Source: a virus | Length of the DNA: 42,137 nt | IMG/VR virus record: IMGVR_UViG_3300050821_004113 | Span: 1-42,137 of that record | Reading direction: 5' to 3' (one strand) | In this document: piece by piece, positions 1-5,642 of the stretch | Layout: every line of letters begins with the position of its first letter | How positions within the stretch are numbered: the first letter of the stretch is position 1 | Made by a program: the position numbers and the translations under genes | Notes under the pieces: generated by a model | What the model saw: only the letters and a program-made list of their open reading frames with translations | Told to the model about the DNA's origin: nothing | Databases searched by the model: none

Positions 1-191
1 TGTCCCGAACTCTGTCCCCAACGCTGTCCCCAACGCTGGCCCCAACGCTGGCCCCAACGCTGTCCCCAACGCTGGCCCAAACCCTGTCCCGAACGCTGTC
101 CCAAACCCTGTCCCCAACGCTGGCCCGAACGCTGTCCCCAACGCTGGCCCGAACGCTGTCCCCAACGCTGTCCCCAACGCTGTCCCGAACG
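1..191. repeat. 12-bp tandem repeat, left terminal part (about 16 units)
   Basis: Units read TGTCCC or TGGCCC, then CAAC, GAAC or AAAC, then GC. Nearly all variation is at two positions, T/G at base 3 and C/G/A at base 7; three units (starting at 1, 73 and 97) also carry TC or CC instead of GC. Every unit is 12 bp, so the minus-strand frame of the DUF6745-type gene is never broken. It is not a CRISPR array: there are no spacers and the unit is coding. Confidence 0.97.
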
Positions 192-427
192 TCCTTCAAA
201 AATTTCTTGTCCAGAATAATCGCGCGTGTAATTCCTTGGGATAAGGGTGATCCACACCAGATGATCTTTTTCGGAGGCGGTAGGCCTGCAATTCCATACA
301 TCTCCCGAATGGCAGCTTCAGCCTTCGGTCGATCTGCAGGCTCGGTAGAAAGACCGATTTTTGTCCACTTCTCAATGAAGTCAGGAAACTTAGCGATTTG
401 CTCAGCCGTCAATAATTCTATTTTCAT
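1..427 (-). CDS. DUF6745-type repeat protein, N-terminal part (runs off the left end)
   Basis: Reading from ATG at 427 leftward, the frame stays open to base 1 (142 codons). The first ~75 residues are a globular segment ([14 protein letters not shown]..., ...[16 protein letters not shown]...). Tetrapeptide repeats of the form S-V-(G/R/W)-(D/A) follow to the end of the window. The same gene resumes at 42137 and ends at 41294 with a typical DUF6745 C-terminus. The start lies 3 nt after the stop of the upstream gene (TGA GCC ATG), so the two are cotranscribed. Function is unknown; the family is common in phages and bacterial accessory regions. I am confident of the family because both halves match its usual layout. 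Confidence 0.88.
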   Translation of the reverse strand, partial: MKIELLTAEQIAKFPDFIEKWTKIGLSTEPADRPKAEAAIREMYGIAGLPPPKKIIWCGSPLSQGITRAIILDKKFLKDVRDSVGDSVGDSVRASVGDSVRASVGDRVWDSVRDRVWASVGDSVGASVGASVGDSVGDRVRD

Positions 428-430
428 GGC

Positions 431-766
431 TCAATCCGCCACGATCCGAGGTTCCTGATCATCCGACCACTCCACCTGATTTGGAATAGCATAGATGCCG
501 GGAGGAACTTCAATACGCGAATGCTCCTCGTGCTCTAGGTACGCAGTTTTCACGACATGCAAAAAGCGTTCTTTCTTCATCGTCTGGCGCACATATACCT
601 TGCGAGCCTCAGCTCCCCGGAAACTATGCATGTGCCCGGTGGCCTCACCATGCTTAAGGATCACATCGCCTGGGATATCGATGATCGTTGCATCATCGGG
701 CGTGGATTTGACGGCAATGAGGGCGCAATCGCCCTGGCGGAAGTTAGTATCGATTAGCTTGCTCAC
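431..766 (-). CDS. Conserved phage protein of unknown function (111 aa)
   Basis: An ATG start at 766, with its stop 3 nt before the DUF6745 start. The sequence has a small beta-rich look, with RQGDCALIAV near the start, LKHGEATGHMHSF in the middle, and EHEEHSRIEVPPGIYAI and a VAD end. I recall this pattern from phage proteins found beside DUF6745 genes. The conserved His residues (GEATGHMH, EHEEH) suggest metal binding or a cupin-like fold, but that is inference. It lies second in the leftward operon. Confidence 0.82.
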   Translation of the reverse strand: MSKLIDTNFRQGDCALIAVKSTPDDATIIDIPGDVILKHGEATGHMHSFRGAEARKVYVRQTMKKERFLHVVKTAYLEHEEHSRIEVPPGIYAIPNQVEWSDDQEPRIVAD

Positions 767-787
767 TTGATTGCTCCGTATGAATGG

Positions 788-1228
788 TTAAAGCGAACGT
801 ATGCCGGTGGTGCGATGCACGCGGCCAGATTTGATCTTCCCGTAAGGCTCCTTTTTCTTGGGTTGCGGCGAAGTGCGGGGCTTCAATTGATTCCATTCCG
901 TAATCCTGCCCAATGTATATTCGCCTGGAGAAAAATCCTGATGCCTGTCGAAGGATACTAACTCTCGGGCTATTGCTGCGGGAACCTGATAACGAATCGC
1001 CTTCCTGCCTTTGATCATATAGGCCCTGGAAAGGGAGATGATTGCGCCATCAAAGCTACGTTCACACGCTTTAGCCAGTGCGCAACCATTCGGATTCTTC
1101 TTCGATCCTGCCGCAGAATCCTTTTCCGTCACTGAAATCGTCAAGGGCTTTGTCGCATCCACCACCAAATTCACTTCCGGATGATATTTGCGGACAATTC
1201 CTAAAGCTGACTTTTGAGAAGGAAGCAC
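788..1228 (-). CDS. Conserved hypothetical protein (146 aa), first gene of leftward operon
   Basis: ATG at 1228, about 43 nt downstream of the TSS expected from the promoter at 1278-1305. The protein has a mixed alpha/beta core (LVVDATKPLTISVT, NPNGCALAKACERSFDGA, ...FDRHQDFSPGEYTL) and a basic, proline-rich C-terminal tail after residue ~115. I recognise the pattern as a phage hypothetical family with a conserved C-A-x-A-x-A-C segment, but know no function. Being first in the operon with the 431-766 and DUF6745 genes, it may be an early gene. Confidence 0.78.
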   Translation of the reverse strand: MLPSQKSALGIVRKYHPEVNLVVDATKPLTISVTEKDSAAGSKKNPNGCALAKACERSFDGAIISLSRAYMIKGRKAIRYQVPAAIARELVSFDRHQDFSPGEYTLGRITEWNQLKPRTSPQPKKKEPYGKIKSGRVHRTTGIRSL

Positions 1229-1246
1229 ACAATTCTCCTGTTCCGA

Positions 1247-1273
1247 TTCCGATGGATCCGATGGATCCGATGG
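1247..1273. repeat. Three tandem 9-bp repeats (WTCCGATGG) near the leftward transcription start
   Basis: Units at 1247-1255, 1256-1264 and 1265-1273 (the first begins TTCC instead of ATCC). They lie in the 5' leader and initiation region expected from the leftward promoter, upstream of the start at 1228. They could be iterated operator sites for the XRE protein encoded at 1335 or simple slippage; there is no direct evidence for either. Confidence 0.6.
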
Positions 1274-1277
1274 GCGT

Positions 1278-1305
1278 ATTATCCACGTCGAATAACACTT
1301 GTCAA
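1278..1305 (-). promoter_or_regulatory. Leftward sigma70-type promoter
   Basis: On the minus strand: TTGACA (1305-1300), a 16-bp spacer, then GATAAT (1283-1278). A consensus -35 and a near-consensus -10 stand ahead of the 788-1228 gene. The -35 overlaps that of the rightward promoter, so the two probably compete. Confidence 0.65.
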
Positions 1306-1326
1306 ACTATTTTTATCCTGTAGAAT
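1299..1326 (+). promoter_or_regulatory. Rightward sigma70-type promoter
   Basis: TTGTCA (1299-1304), a 16-bp spacer, TAGAAT (1321-1326). The expected start near 1333 falls on or just before ATG 1335, so the XRE mRNA could be leaderless, as is known for lambda cI from PRM. This is inferred from spacing alone. Confidence 0.5.
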
Positions 1327-1334
1327 TAATGCCC

Positions 1335-1589
1335 ATGGTAGATCCAATCAAAGAACTGCGCAAACGGCAGCTCCAAGAGGGCTTTAATCAGGCCGAATTA
1401 GCCGAGGAAATCGGCGTCAGTTCGCCATTTTTGTGTCTGGTGCTGGCTGGCAAGAAATCGCCAGGACCTAAGATCCTGGAATATTTGGGAATGTCTGAAG
1501 TCAAGCGATATGAACGCATCTCAACTGACTCTGGCGGAAGTATCGGCAAGGATCGAAAACGATCAGCTCGTGCTGGAAGCGGCGGCTGA
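1335..1589 (+). CDS. XRE-family helix-turn-helix regulator (Cro/CI-like, 84 aa)
   Basis: Residues ~5-55 form a Cro/C1-type HTH: LRKRQLQEGFNQAELAEEIGVSSPFLCLVLAGKKSPGPKILEYLG. The recognition helix is around GVSSPFLCLVLAG. The C-terminal ~25 residues are basic and low in complexity. ATG 1335 and ATG 1329 are both possible; no Shine-Dalgarno precedes either, consistent with a leaderless message. It is the first rightward gene at a divergent promoter pair, which suits a switch regulator. The longest frame, from TTG 1299, overlaps the promoter and is unlikely. There is no second repressor gene and no integrase nearby. Confidence 0.8.
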   Translation: MVDPIKELRKRQLQEGFNQAELAEEIGVSSPFLCLVLAGKKSPGPKILEYLGMSEVKRYERISTDSGGSIGKDRKRSARAGSGG

Positions 1590-1701
1590 GGATCAGTTAT
1601 GCGGATACGGTCTAGCCATTGCACGCACTTGGCAACTATGGGCTATCCAGCATGAGCGTCCACTTCGGCCGACTGATAAAGAACGTCCCACCCAGTCCTG
1701 A
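1510..1701 (+). CDS. Small hypothetical protein (63 aa) overlapping the XRE gene
   Basis: ATG at 1510, in a different frame from the XRE gene, which it overlaps by 80 nt. The residue pattern is protein-like: LTLAEVSARIENDQLVLEAA then ARTWQLWAIQHERPL. It is a predicted two-helix acidic protein with no recognised family. The long overlaps on both sides lower confidence; it may replace the apparent low-complexity tail of the XRE gene as the real coding frame there. Confidence 0.45.
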   Translation: MNASQLTLAEVSARIENDQLVLEAAAEDQLCGYGLAIARTWQLWAIQHERPLRPTDKERPTQS

Positions 1702-1804
1702 TGGCCTGAAGCGCAAATGCTCACGCTGCAAGGATTGGAGACCAGTGGCGGGAGGATCGATTGTGAATCGTATCTTCACCTGTTTGGCGTGTAAGAGGGT
1801 TTAA
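1652..1804 (+). CDS. Small zinc-ribbon-like protein (50 aa)
   Basis: ATG at 1652. Two CxxC pairs, CSRC (residues ~27-30) and CLAC (~44-47), separated by a short beta-like segment, suggest a single zinc ribbon. It overlaps the preceding small frame by 50 nt and ends 2 nt before the next gene. A DNA- or RNA-binding role is possible, but no family is recognised. Confidence 0.55.
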   Translation: MSVHFGRLIKNVPPSPDGLKRKCSRCKDWRPVAGGSIVNRIFTCLACKRV

Positions 1805-1806
1805 GC

Positions 1807-2103
1807 ATGAAGATTGATTGCGGAGTTGAAAGAAAGTCGCTAACAGATAAGGAATTGAGGCAATTGAAGAAGTGGCGCACCCAAGGGGATCGTTGGCGTG
1901 CACGTCATGCGCATTTGACGGTTTGGCACCCATGGTTTGCATGGTATCCAGTTCGGCTCAAGGATCACAATTGCCGATGGTTTGAATGGGTCGAGCAGCG
2001 CAAGGAATTTTACGGAGGCGTATACGTGACAGGTTTTATGATCCGGAATACGTATTATCGTGCCTCAGAAACGAAAAACCCCAGCTTGGAAGCTAGGGCT
2101 TGA
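1807..2103 (+). CDS. Conserved small phage protein (98 aa), tryptophan-rich
   Basis: ATG at 1807 with GAGG about 9 nt upstream. An N-terminal helical part (LTDKELRQLKKW) is followed by an aromatic core, WHPWFAWYPVRLKDHNCRW then FEWVERR-like. Small phage proteins with this W-F-A-W-x-P-V-R-L core are common; no function is known to me. The final ~15 residues overlap another candidate frame at 2060. Confidence 0.75.
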   Translation: MKIDCGVERKSLTDKELRQLKKWRTQGDRWRARHAHLTVWHPWFAWYPVRLKDHNCRWFEWVEQRKEFYGGVYVTGFMIRNTYYRASETKNPSLEARA

Positions 2104-2149
2104 CGTACCGGGGGGACCGGATTATGTTGCTGGTACTGATGCAGCGTGA
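2060..2149 (+). CDS. Possible 29-aa micro-ORF
   Basis: GTG at 2060, in a frame offset from the 1807 gene. It encodes a short basic-to-neutral peptide with AWKLGLDVPGGPDY, which looks more protein-like than the competing frame through 2100-2291. There is no clear Shine-Dalgarno. Tentative. Confidence 0.35.
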   Translation: MPQKRKTPAWKLGLDVPGGPDYVAGTDAA

Positions 2150-2377
2150 TGAATCCTACCGATATTCTTCGGTAGGTGCAAATTCCGCTCTTTATGTCGC
2201 CAGTGCTGCGTTAATTCGTCGGCCAACCGGTCCAGTCGCACGCAAGTCCGGGGAACCCTCGCTGGGGGCTTGTATCCATGCGCGAGGCTAAACAAAGCAG
2301 GGAGGTTGCCTCCTCACTTTCCTGCGCCTTATGGGGGGGGGAGGGGGGGTTTTGGGTTCCGGGTCTAGGAGGCAGGG
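2150..2377 (+). other. Intergenic leader with two hairpins and G-tracts
   Basis: No convincing gene. It holds an 8-bp perfect hairpin CCTACCGA/TCGGTAGG (2155-2162 with 2169-2176, 6-nt loop), a small GGAGG/CCTCC hairpin (2301-2313), and four G-runs of 9, 7, 3 and 3 (2333-2363) that fit an intramolecular G-quadruplex pattern. A strong AGGAGG Shine-Dalgarno for the next gene follows at about 2367-2372. The only open frame here (from TTG 2100) has no protein-like pattern. Confidence 0.55.
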
Positions 2378-2665
2378 ATGTACGTATATTTCATCAGGGC
2401 ACGGGGCAAACCTCAACGGCTGAAAATAGGTAAGGCTTCTGATCCTGATCGGCGGCTGAGAGAACTTCAAACCGGATGTCCTTACCCGCTGTCGATTGAG
2501 GCGAGGATCAAGTGTCGAAGCGATTCTCATGCGTTTCAGGTCGAACGAGCTGCTCATGAATATTTTGCAAAGGAACGAACCCAAGGAAAATGGTTTAAAT
2601 GCACTGACTACCTCCTATCGAGAGTGTGGGGATTCACTAATTGCTTGCCTGATGATGGTGTTTAG
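2378..2665 (+). CDS. GIY-YIG-type nuclease, T5orf172/MUG113 group (95 aa)
   Basis: ATG at 2378 behind AGGAGG. It has the hallmarks of this GIY-YIG branch: VYFIRA (replacing GIYxYIG), LKIGKASDPDRRLRELQTGCPYPL, a helical stretch with AFQVERAAHEYF, and a KWF signature. The length suits a stand-alone catalytic domain with no DNA-binding extension. Such genes occur in phages as free endonucleases of unclear target. It lies alone between two gaps, behind the G-rich leader, so it may be a mobile insertion. Confidence 0.82.
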   Translation: MYVYFIRARGKPQRLKIGKASDPDRRLRELQTGCPYPLSIEARIKCRSDSHAFQVERAAHEYFAKERTQGKWFKCTDYLLSRVWGFTNCLPDDGV

Positions 2666-2715
2666 GGAGTCCCACGGGGAAAGGGGTTGAATCATGCCTG
2701 AAGAGGTTTGGGGAT

Positions 2716-2985
2716 ATGTCCGATGATAGCTGCTTGAGGTCCAATCCCCAGTACCGGGATTTGTTCAAAGACAAGCCTGTTGCTGCCCGTGCTGCAGTGG
2801 AATGGCTGCCTGCCCATGAAGGCATCATGAACAGCAGATGCGGCAAATATCAGTGCCGAAAGCAAGGAAATCCTCCTATTTATTCCCTGTGGAATGCTAG
2901 GCTAGGAGACCTTAGAGTCCGGTTGATCCGCGATGGGTTTAAGTCCTTTTCCGAAGTAGTCGATTTCCTACGAAGGCAGCCGTGA
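2716..2985 (+). CDS. Hypothetical protein (89 aa)
   Basis: ATG at 2716. No family recognised. The middle has paired Cys (CGKYQC, residues ~42-47), and the C-terminal helix region is FKSFSEVVDFLRR. It is the first gene of a train in which each stop overlaps the next start through 4509. Its TGA (2983-2985) overlaps the GTG start of the next gene (2982). Confidence 0.7.
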   Translation: MSDDSCLRSNPQYRDLFKDKPVAARAAVEWLPAHEGIMNSRCGKYQCRKQGNPPIYSLWNARLGDLRVRLIRDGFKSFSEVVDFLRRQP

Positions 2986-3266
2986 GTGATTGGGAATTAG
3001 ACTGCATCCATTGGCATGGAGAGATCCTGACCGGGGACTTCAGGCACTGGTGCAATGATTGGGATGATCTGCCGATCGATGAATCCTGCAGCGAATTTGC
3101 ATGTTGCTGCTGTGACTTTCGGGAGCGCAACACATTGGCGGAAGTGCATCGCGCCAGACTTGACGCGGAATACGAAGCTGAACGCGCAAAACATCCGGAA
3201 TGGACTGATTTCGATGCTTTTTTGAGCTTCGACAGCGAAGGCCGATATCTGGAGGCGGAAGAGTGA
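2982..3266 (+). CDS. Hypothetical acidic cysteine-containing protein (94 aa)
   Basis: The GTG start at 2982 is supported by a GTGA overlap with the previous stop. It is strongly acidic, with a Cys cluster (EFACCCCDF, residues ~37-45), many Trp, and an alpha-helical C-terminal half (AEVHRARLDAEYEAERAK). No family recognised. Its stop overlaps the GTG of the next gene in the same way. Confidence 0.68.
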   Translation: MSDWELDCIHWHGEILTGDFRHWCNDWDDLPIDESCSEFACCCCDFRERNTLAEVHRARLDAEYEAERAKHPEWTDFDAFLSFDSEGRYLEAEE

Positions 3267-3403
3267 GTCCTACGACTCTTGGATTTCTGGCTGCTTTGGA
3301 TGGCCTGACGTTCCTCGATAACCCTTTTGCGGAAGGCGTGAATGAGTTCCGTAAGTGGATTGATGGATTTTGCCATGGAATCGGCGGGAAGCATCTCGCA
3401 TGA
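3263..3403 (+). CDS. Small hypothetical protein (46 aa), coupled on both sides
   Basis: GTG 3263 overlaps the TGA of the upstream gene (GTGA) and its own TGA overlaps ATG 3400 (ATGA). The peptide (LGFLAALDGLTFLDNPF, then FRKWIDGFCHGIG) looks like a compact helical protein. The double stop-start overlap is the main evidence that it is translated. Confidence 0.68.
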   Translation: MSPTTLGFLAALDGLTFLDNPFAEGVNEFRKWIDGFCHGIGGKHLA

Positions 3404-3696
3404 GACGTGCGGCCAAACGTGACAGCTCCGAGCCTGACATCGTGCGTGACTTAGGAAAACTCGGATTCGATGTGGTAAAGCTGAAGCTTCCGGTAGATCT
3501 GGCGATCCGCAAGAAATCCTGGCCTGGGGGCCTGTTCATGATGGCCGAGGTAAAGAACGCGACCAAGACTGGGACTAAACCCGCTCCCAGAAGCGATAGG
3601 AAGGCGCAGACGGCCTTTATCGAACAGCACGGTGTCCCAGTGGTCACCGACATCAACGACGCTATAACCGCCTTAAAAGCGGTCTGGGAGATATGA
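3400..3696 (+). CDS. VRR-NUC / PD-(D/E)xK-like endonuclease (98 aa)
   Basis: ATG 3400 is chosen by the ATGA overlap; the frame reaches upstream to 3370, but that part is not needed. Catalytic pattern: SEPDIV (E11), VDLAI (D33), then WPGGLFMMAEVKN giving E50-V-K52 on the central strand, and AQTAFIEQHG as the trailing helix with Gln. This matches the VRR-NUC branch of the restriction-endonuclease fold, where stand-alone copies in phages are thought to process branched or flap DNA. Substrate is not evident here. Confidence 0.8.
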   Translation: MRRAAKRDSSEPDIVRDLGKLGFDVVKLKLPVDLAIRKKSWPGGLFMMAEVKNATKTGTKPAPRSDRKAQTAFIEQHGVPVVTDINDAITALKAVWEI

Positions 3697-3848
3697 TGAA
3701 CATTGAGGATTGGGAAAAACACACCCACGATGATTACGACCTGTACCTGCTGAAACCGAAGCAGGCTAAGTTCAGTGGCGAATTCTGGGTCACTGTAGGA
3801 GGGATATTCGTCATGCTGTGTTTTGCAGCCGCGATATATCTGGCATGA
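3693..3848 (+). CDS. Small single-span membrane protein (51 aa)
   Basis: ATG 3693 (or the adjacent ATG 3696) overlaps the previous stop. A soluble acidic N-terminus (IEDWEKHTHDDYDLYLL) is followed by one hydrophobic helix, FWVTVGGIFVMLCFAAAIYL, and then the stop. It is predicted to be a tail-anchored inner-membrane protein with the N-terminus cytoplasmic. Its place among early accessory genes argues against a holin. It is linked by ATGA to the next gene. Confidence 0.68.
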   Translation: MMNIEDWEKHTHDDYDLYLLKPKQAKFSGEFWVTVGGIFVMLCFAAAIYLA

Positions 3849-4117
3849 GCAAATGGATAAAGCCCCCTGGAGGGAATCGTATCTATCTCCACTGTGAATG
3901 TGGGCAAGCTATTGAATTGGCTCGCAGAAGTGGTAACCTGTATTTAGAGAGCAAGTCCTCGAAATACCATTTTGATCAGTGGCTTACGGATCATGAGAAG
4001 TGTTCAGCGAATCCGGATCATTTCAAGCTCGCGCACGATTTCCAGCCTAACCATGATGTTGCGCCCGCGGCCGATCCAGTATCAAACGCAGTACGGCTAG
4101 CGCTCGTAAAATCATGA
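3845..4117 (+). CDS. Hypothetical protein (90 aa)
   Basis: ATG 3845 by ATGA overlap. The N-terminal half has beta character with a CxC (YLHCECGQAIELARR), and a conserved-looking HFDQWLTDHEKC segment follows. One Cys pair plus His/Cys could bind a metal, but no family is recognised. It sits directly upstream of, and coupled to, the GroES-like gene. Confidence 0.65.
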   Translation: MSKWIKPPGGNRIYLHCECGQAIELARRSGNLYLESKSSKYHFDQWLTDHEKCSANPDHFKLAHDFQPNHDVAPAADPVSNAVRLALVKS

Positions 4118-4509
4118 GGAACATCCAAGCCGACGGCGCGAGAATTCAGAACGAGCTGAACGCGTATGTTCCTGAGAACTTCGACATTCGCCCAACCGAG
4201 GATCGAGTCGTCATTGAAATCCTTCCTTGGAAACCCTCAAAGATCATCGAGGTAGCCAGTAAGCGCAAGGTCCGGGGTAAGATCCTGGCTGTAGGTCCGG
4301 GATCCTATCCGTGGAAGTATGATGGTCCGAAGGGTAAGCGTACAAAACGCTGGAGGTCCAAGGTATTCGTGCCTACTTCAATGAAGCCAGGCGAGGAAGT
4401 GGAACTGGGCGGATTGGAGATCGAGGAATACTTACACCAGACCTTCATGTGGGGTACCAAACGAGTGCTTCTTTGCCAGGAAAGTGACATTGCATTTATC
4501 CACGAATAA
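4114..4509 (+). CDS. Phage GroES-like co-chaperonin (Cpn10 fold, 131 aa)
   Basis: The Cpn10 core is clear: FDIRPTEDRVVIEIL (first strand with the RPLxDRV-like motif), VRGKILAVGPG (dome-side strand), FVPTSMKPGEEVELGG, and a closing strand VLLCQESDIAFI. It is longer than bacterial GroES (~97 aa), with an N-terminal extension and an insert (YPWKYDGPKGKRTKRW) where the mobile loop or linker would lie. Known phage relatives (T4 gp31) replace GroES to fold capsid protein with host GroEL. A role in coat folding fits here but is inference. Coupled upstream by ATGA. Confidence 0.85.
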   Translation: MRNIQADGARIQNELNAYVPENFDIRPTEDRVVIEILPWKPSKIIEVASKRKVRGKILAVGPGSYPWKYDGPKGKRTKRWRSKVFVPTSMKPGEEVELGGLEIEEYLHQTFMWGTKRVLLCQESDIAFIHE

Positions 4510-4840
4510 AACCATTCTTTCCGGCACTTTGCATCGCCTCTACGCGTGGGGGAGATGGGGCGGCCAAGTGAATCTGGGATACCCCAGTCAAAGCGCAGGA
4601 TTCACTGAACATCTCGCAAAACTTCCAGTTTGGACTAAGGAAAATCCTGATCCAGATATTTTGGCGACCGATAAAGCTGTGAGCGCAATTGAGCCTGAAT
4701 TCAAAATATTGATAGTGGGCAAATATCAATGGCGCACTTCATGGAGTGATATGGCTCGAAGATATGGATGGTCTAAGGCCACCTACTTTCGCAAACTCGA
4801 AAATGCTCATTGGGCTGTACACACCTATCTCGGTCATTGA
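4484..4840 (+). CDS. Q-like late antiterminator (118 aa)
   Basis: It resembles the phage antitermination Q family: LHRLYAWGRWGG near the N-terminus, LGYPSQS, then DKAVSAIEP, and a C-terminal HTH-like part, SWSDMARRYGWSKATYFRKLENAH. GTG 4484 has AGGA just upstream and overlaps the GroES-like gene by 26 nt. The gene sits before the terminase and late genes, the classic place for a protein that lets RNA polymerase read through terminators into the late operon. No separate qut site is evident. Confidence 0.72.
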   Translation: MTLHLSTNKTILSGTLHRLYAWGRWGGQVNLGYPSQSAGFTEHLAKLPVWTKENPDPDILATDKAVSAIEPEFKILIVGKYQWRTSWSDMARRYGWSKATYFRKLENAHWAVHTYLGH

Positions 4841-4908
4841 CACGGCTGAGACTGGGATGATAAATTCCATTCCATTATTGACAACTGTCCCTAAAGCGAG
4901 GTGATCCA

Positions 4909-5088
4909 ATGTCTCGAAACGAGAACAAGCCATCCATAAAGGGCATTAAAATGCCCCACGCCAAGGACACCACCGTTCGCCATGAGGAATACGCCGGCAG
5001 TCACGGATCGGATGGCGTCAGTTTCAAGATGCCCTCGGATGCTCAGTGTACGGATCATTCGAGAGTACGGACGCCGGAGCACAAGTGA
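4909..5088 (+). CDS. Small hypothetical protein (59 aa)
   Basis: ATG 4909 with GAGG/GAGGTG upstream. The peptide is hydrophilic and His/Lys-rich (KPSIKGIKMPHAKD, RHEEYAGSHGSDGV) with no hydrophobic core, so it is probably disordered or a structural-protein accessory. Its stop overlaps the GTG start at 5085. Confidence 0.6.
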   Translation: MSRNENKPSIKGIKMPHAKDTTVRHEEYAGSHGSDGVSFKMPSDAQCTDHSRVRTPEHK

Positions 5089-5312
5089 GCTTTGAGCGGG
5101 AAAACACCTCTAGTGGCAAAGTTCAGCAGCCGGCCGGATCGGTCAAAGAATCTGGTACTCGCACGGTTGCAAAAGTATTGGGAGCAGGCGAGCCTGGAAA
5201 GGCAAGCGGTTTCCGCCCGGGTGGACATGGACCTGGCTACAACTATGTAGGCGGCCGCTCAGGCATGCAGGTGAAGATTCCAAGCGTCAGGGACCAGTCC
5301 AAGGTCAAGTAA
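5085..5312 (+). CDS. Small glycine-rich hypothetical protein (75 aa)
   Basis: GTG 5085 is chosen by GTGA overlap; the frame extends to 5046 but would then share 43 nt with the previous gene. The protein is Gly/Ser-rich and basic (GSVKESGTRTVAKVLGAGEPG, FRPGGHGPGYNY). Its stop TAA overlaps the next ATG (TAATG). Function unknown. Confidence 0.62.
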   Translation: MSFERENTSSGKVQQPAGSVKESGTRTVAKVLGAGEPGKASGFRPGGHGPGYNYVGGRSGMQVKIPSVRDQSKVK

Positions 5313-5467
5313 TGCCCCACAAGGCCCCAGGGGAGTCACTTAGCGCTTATATGGACAAGTTCATGTCTGACGCTGCTGATCGAAAGAAATGGCCGAAAGC
5401 CAAACAAAGGGCCGCTGTAGGGTATTCCGAAGCCCGTGAAGCGAAGAAGAAGTCCAAACGTGGGTAA
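5312..5467 (+). CDS. Small conserved phage protein (51 aa)
   Basis: ATG 5312 within TAATG. The pattern APGESLSAYMDKFMSDAADRKKWPKAKQRAAVGYSEAR is one I associate with small phage proteins near head genes: a helix with D-x-F-M, then KQRAAVGYSE and a basic tail. Function not known. Confidence 0.68.
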   Translation: MPHKAPGESLSAYMDKFMSDAADRKKWPKAKQRAAVGYSEAREAKKKSKRG

Positions 5468-5642
5468 GCCCGGCAGAAAGCCCATTGAGCCGCGCATCGA
5501 GAAGTTGGAGATCGAATTCGCTCGCCTTGAAACAGAATTGCATGAGCTGCGGCAGAGATTCGCATTAGCTCCGACCATCGATGTTCCACGTGGAACATAC
5601 CAATCACAGTTCGATAAGTGGCCCGGCAATGGCGGCGCGTAA
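5460..5642 (+). CDS. Small coiled-coil protein (60 aa)
   Basis: GTG 5460 overlaps the previous stop by 8 nt. Residues ~12-42 form a heptad-like helix (IEKLEIEFARLETELHELRQRF). The DNA of its C-terminal part contains the parS-like palindrome (5582-5597), which encodes D-V-P-R-G-T. It overlaps the terminase small subunit by 14 nt. Confidence 0.6.
   Translation: MGKPGRKPIEPRIEKLEIEFARLETELHELRQRFALAPTIDVPRGTYQSQFDKWPGNGGA
5582..5597. promoter_or_regulatory. parS-like ParB-binding palindrome
   Basis: TGTTCCACGTGGAACA, a perfect 16-bp palindrome. It differs from the general bacterial parS consensus (TGTTTCACGTGAAACA) only by one symmetric pair of substitutions, and from memory matches the Pseudomonas-type parS core GTTCCACGTGGAAC. 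It occurs once in the window, inside the overlap zone before the terminase genes. Chance occurrence of an exact 16-mer in 42 kb is about 1 in 100,000. Confidence 0.7.

Noticed and set aside
1-191. CRISPR-like array
   Set aside because: Units are 12 bp, contiguous, coding and without spacers.
207-458. Plus-strand ORF of 83 aa
   Set aside because: It is the shadow of the DUF6745 N-terminus on the minus strand.
1335-1589. Lysogeny repressor with integration module
   Set aside because: No integrase, excisionase or att-like repeat found; only an XRE regulator can be supported.
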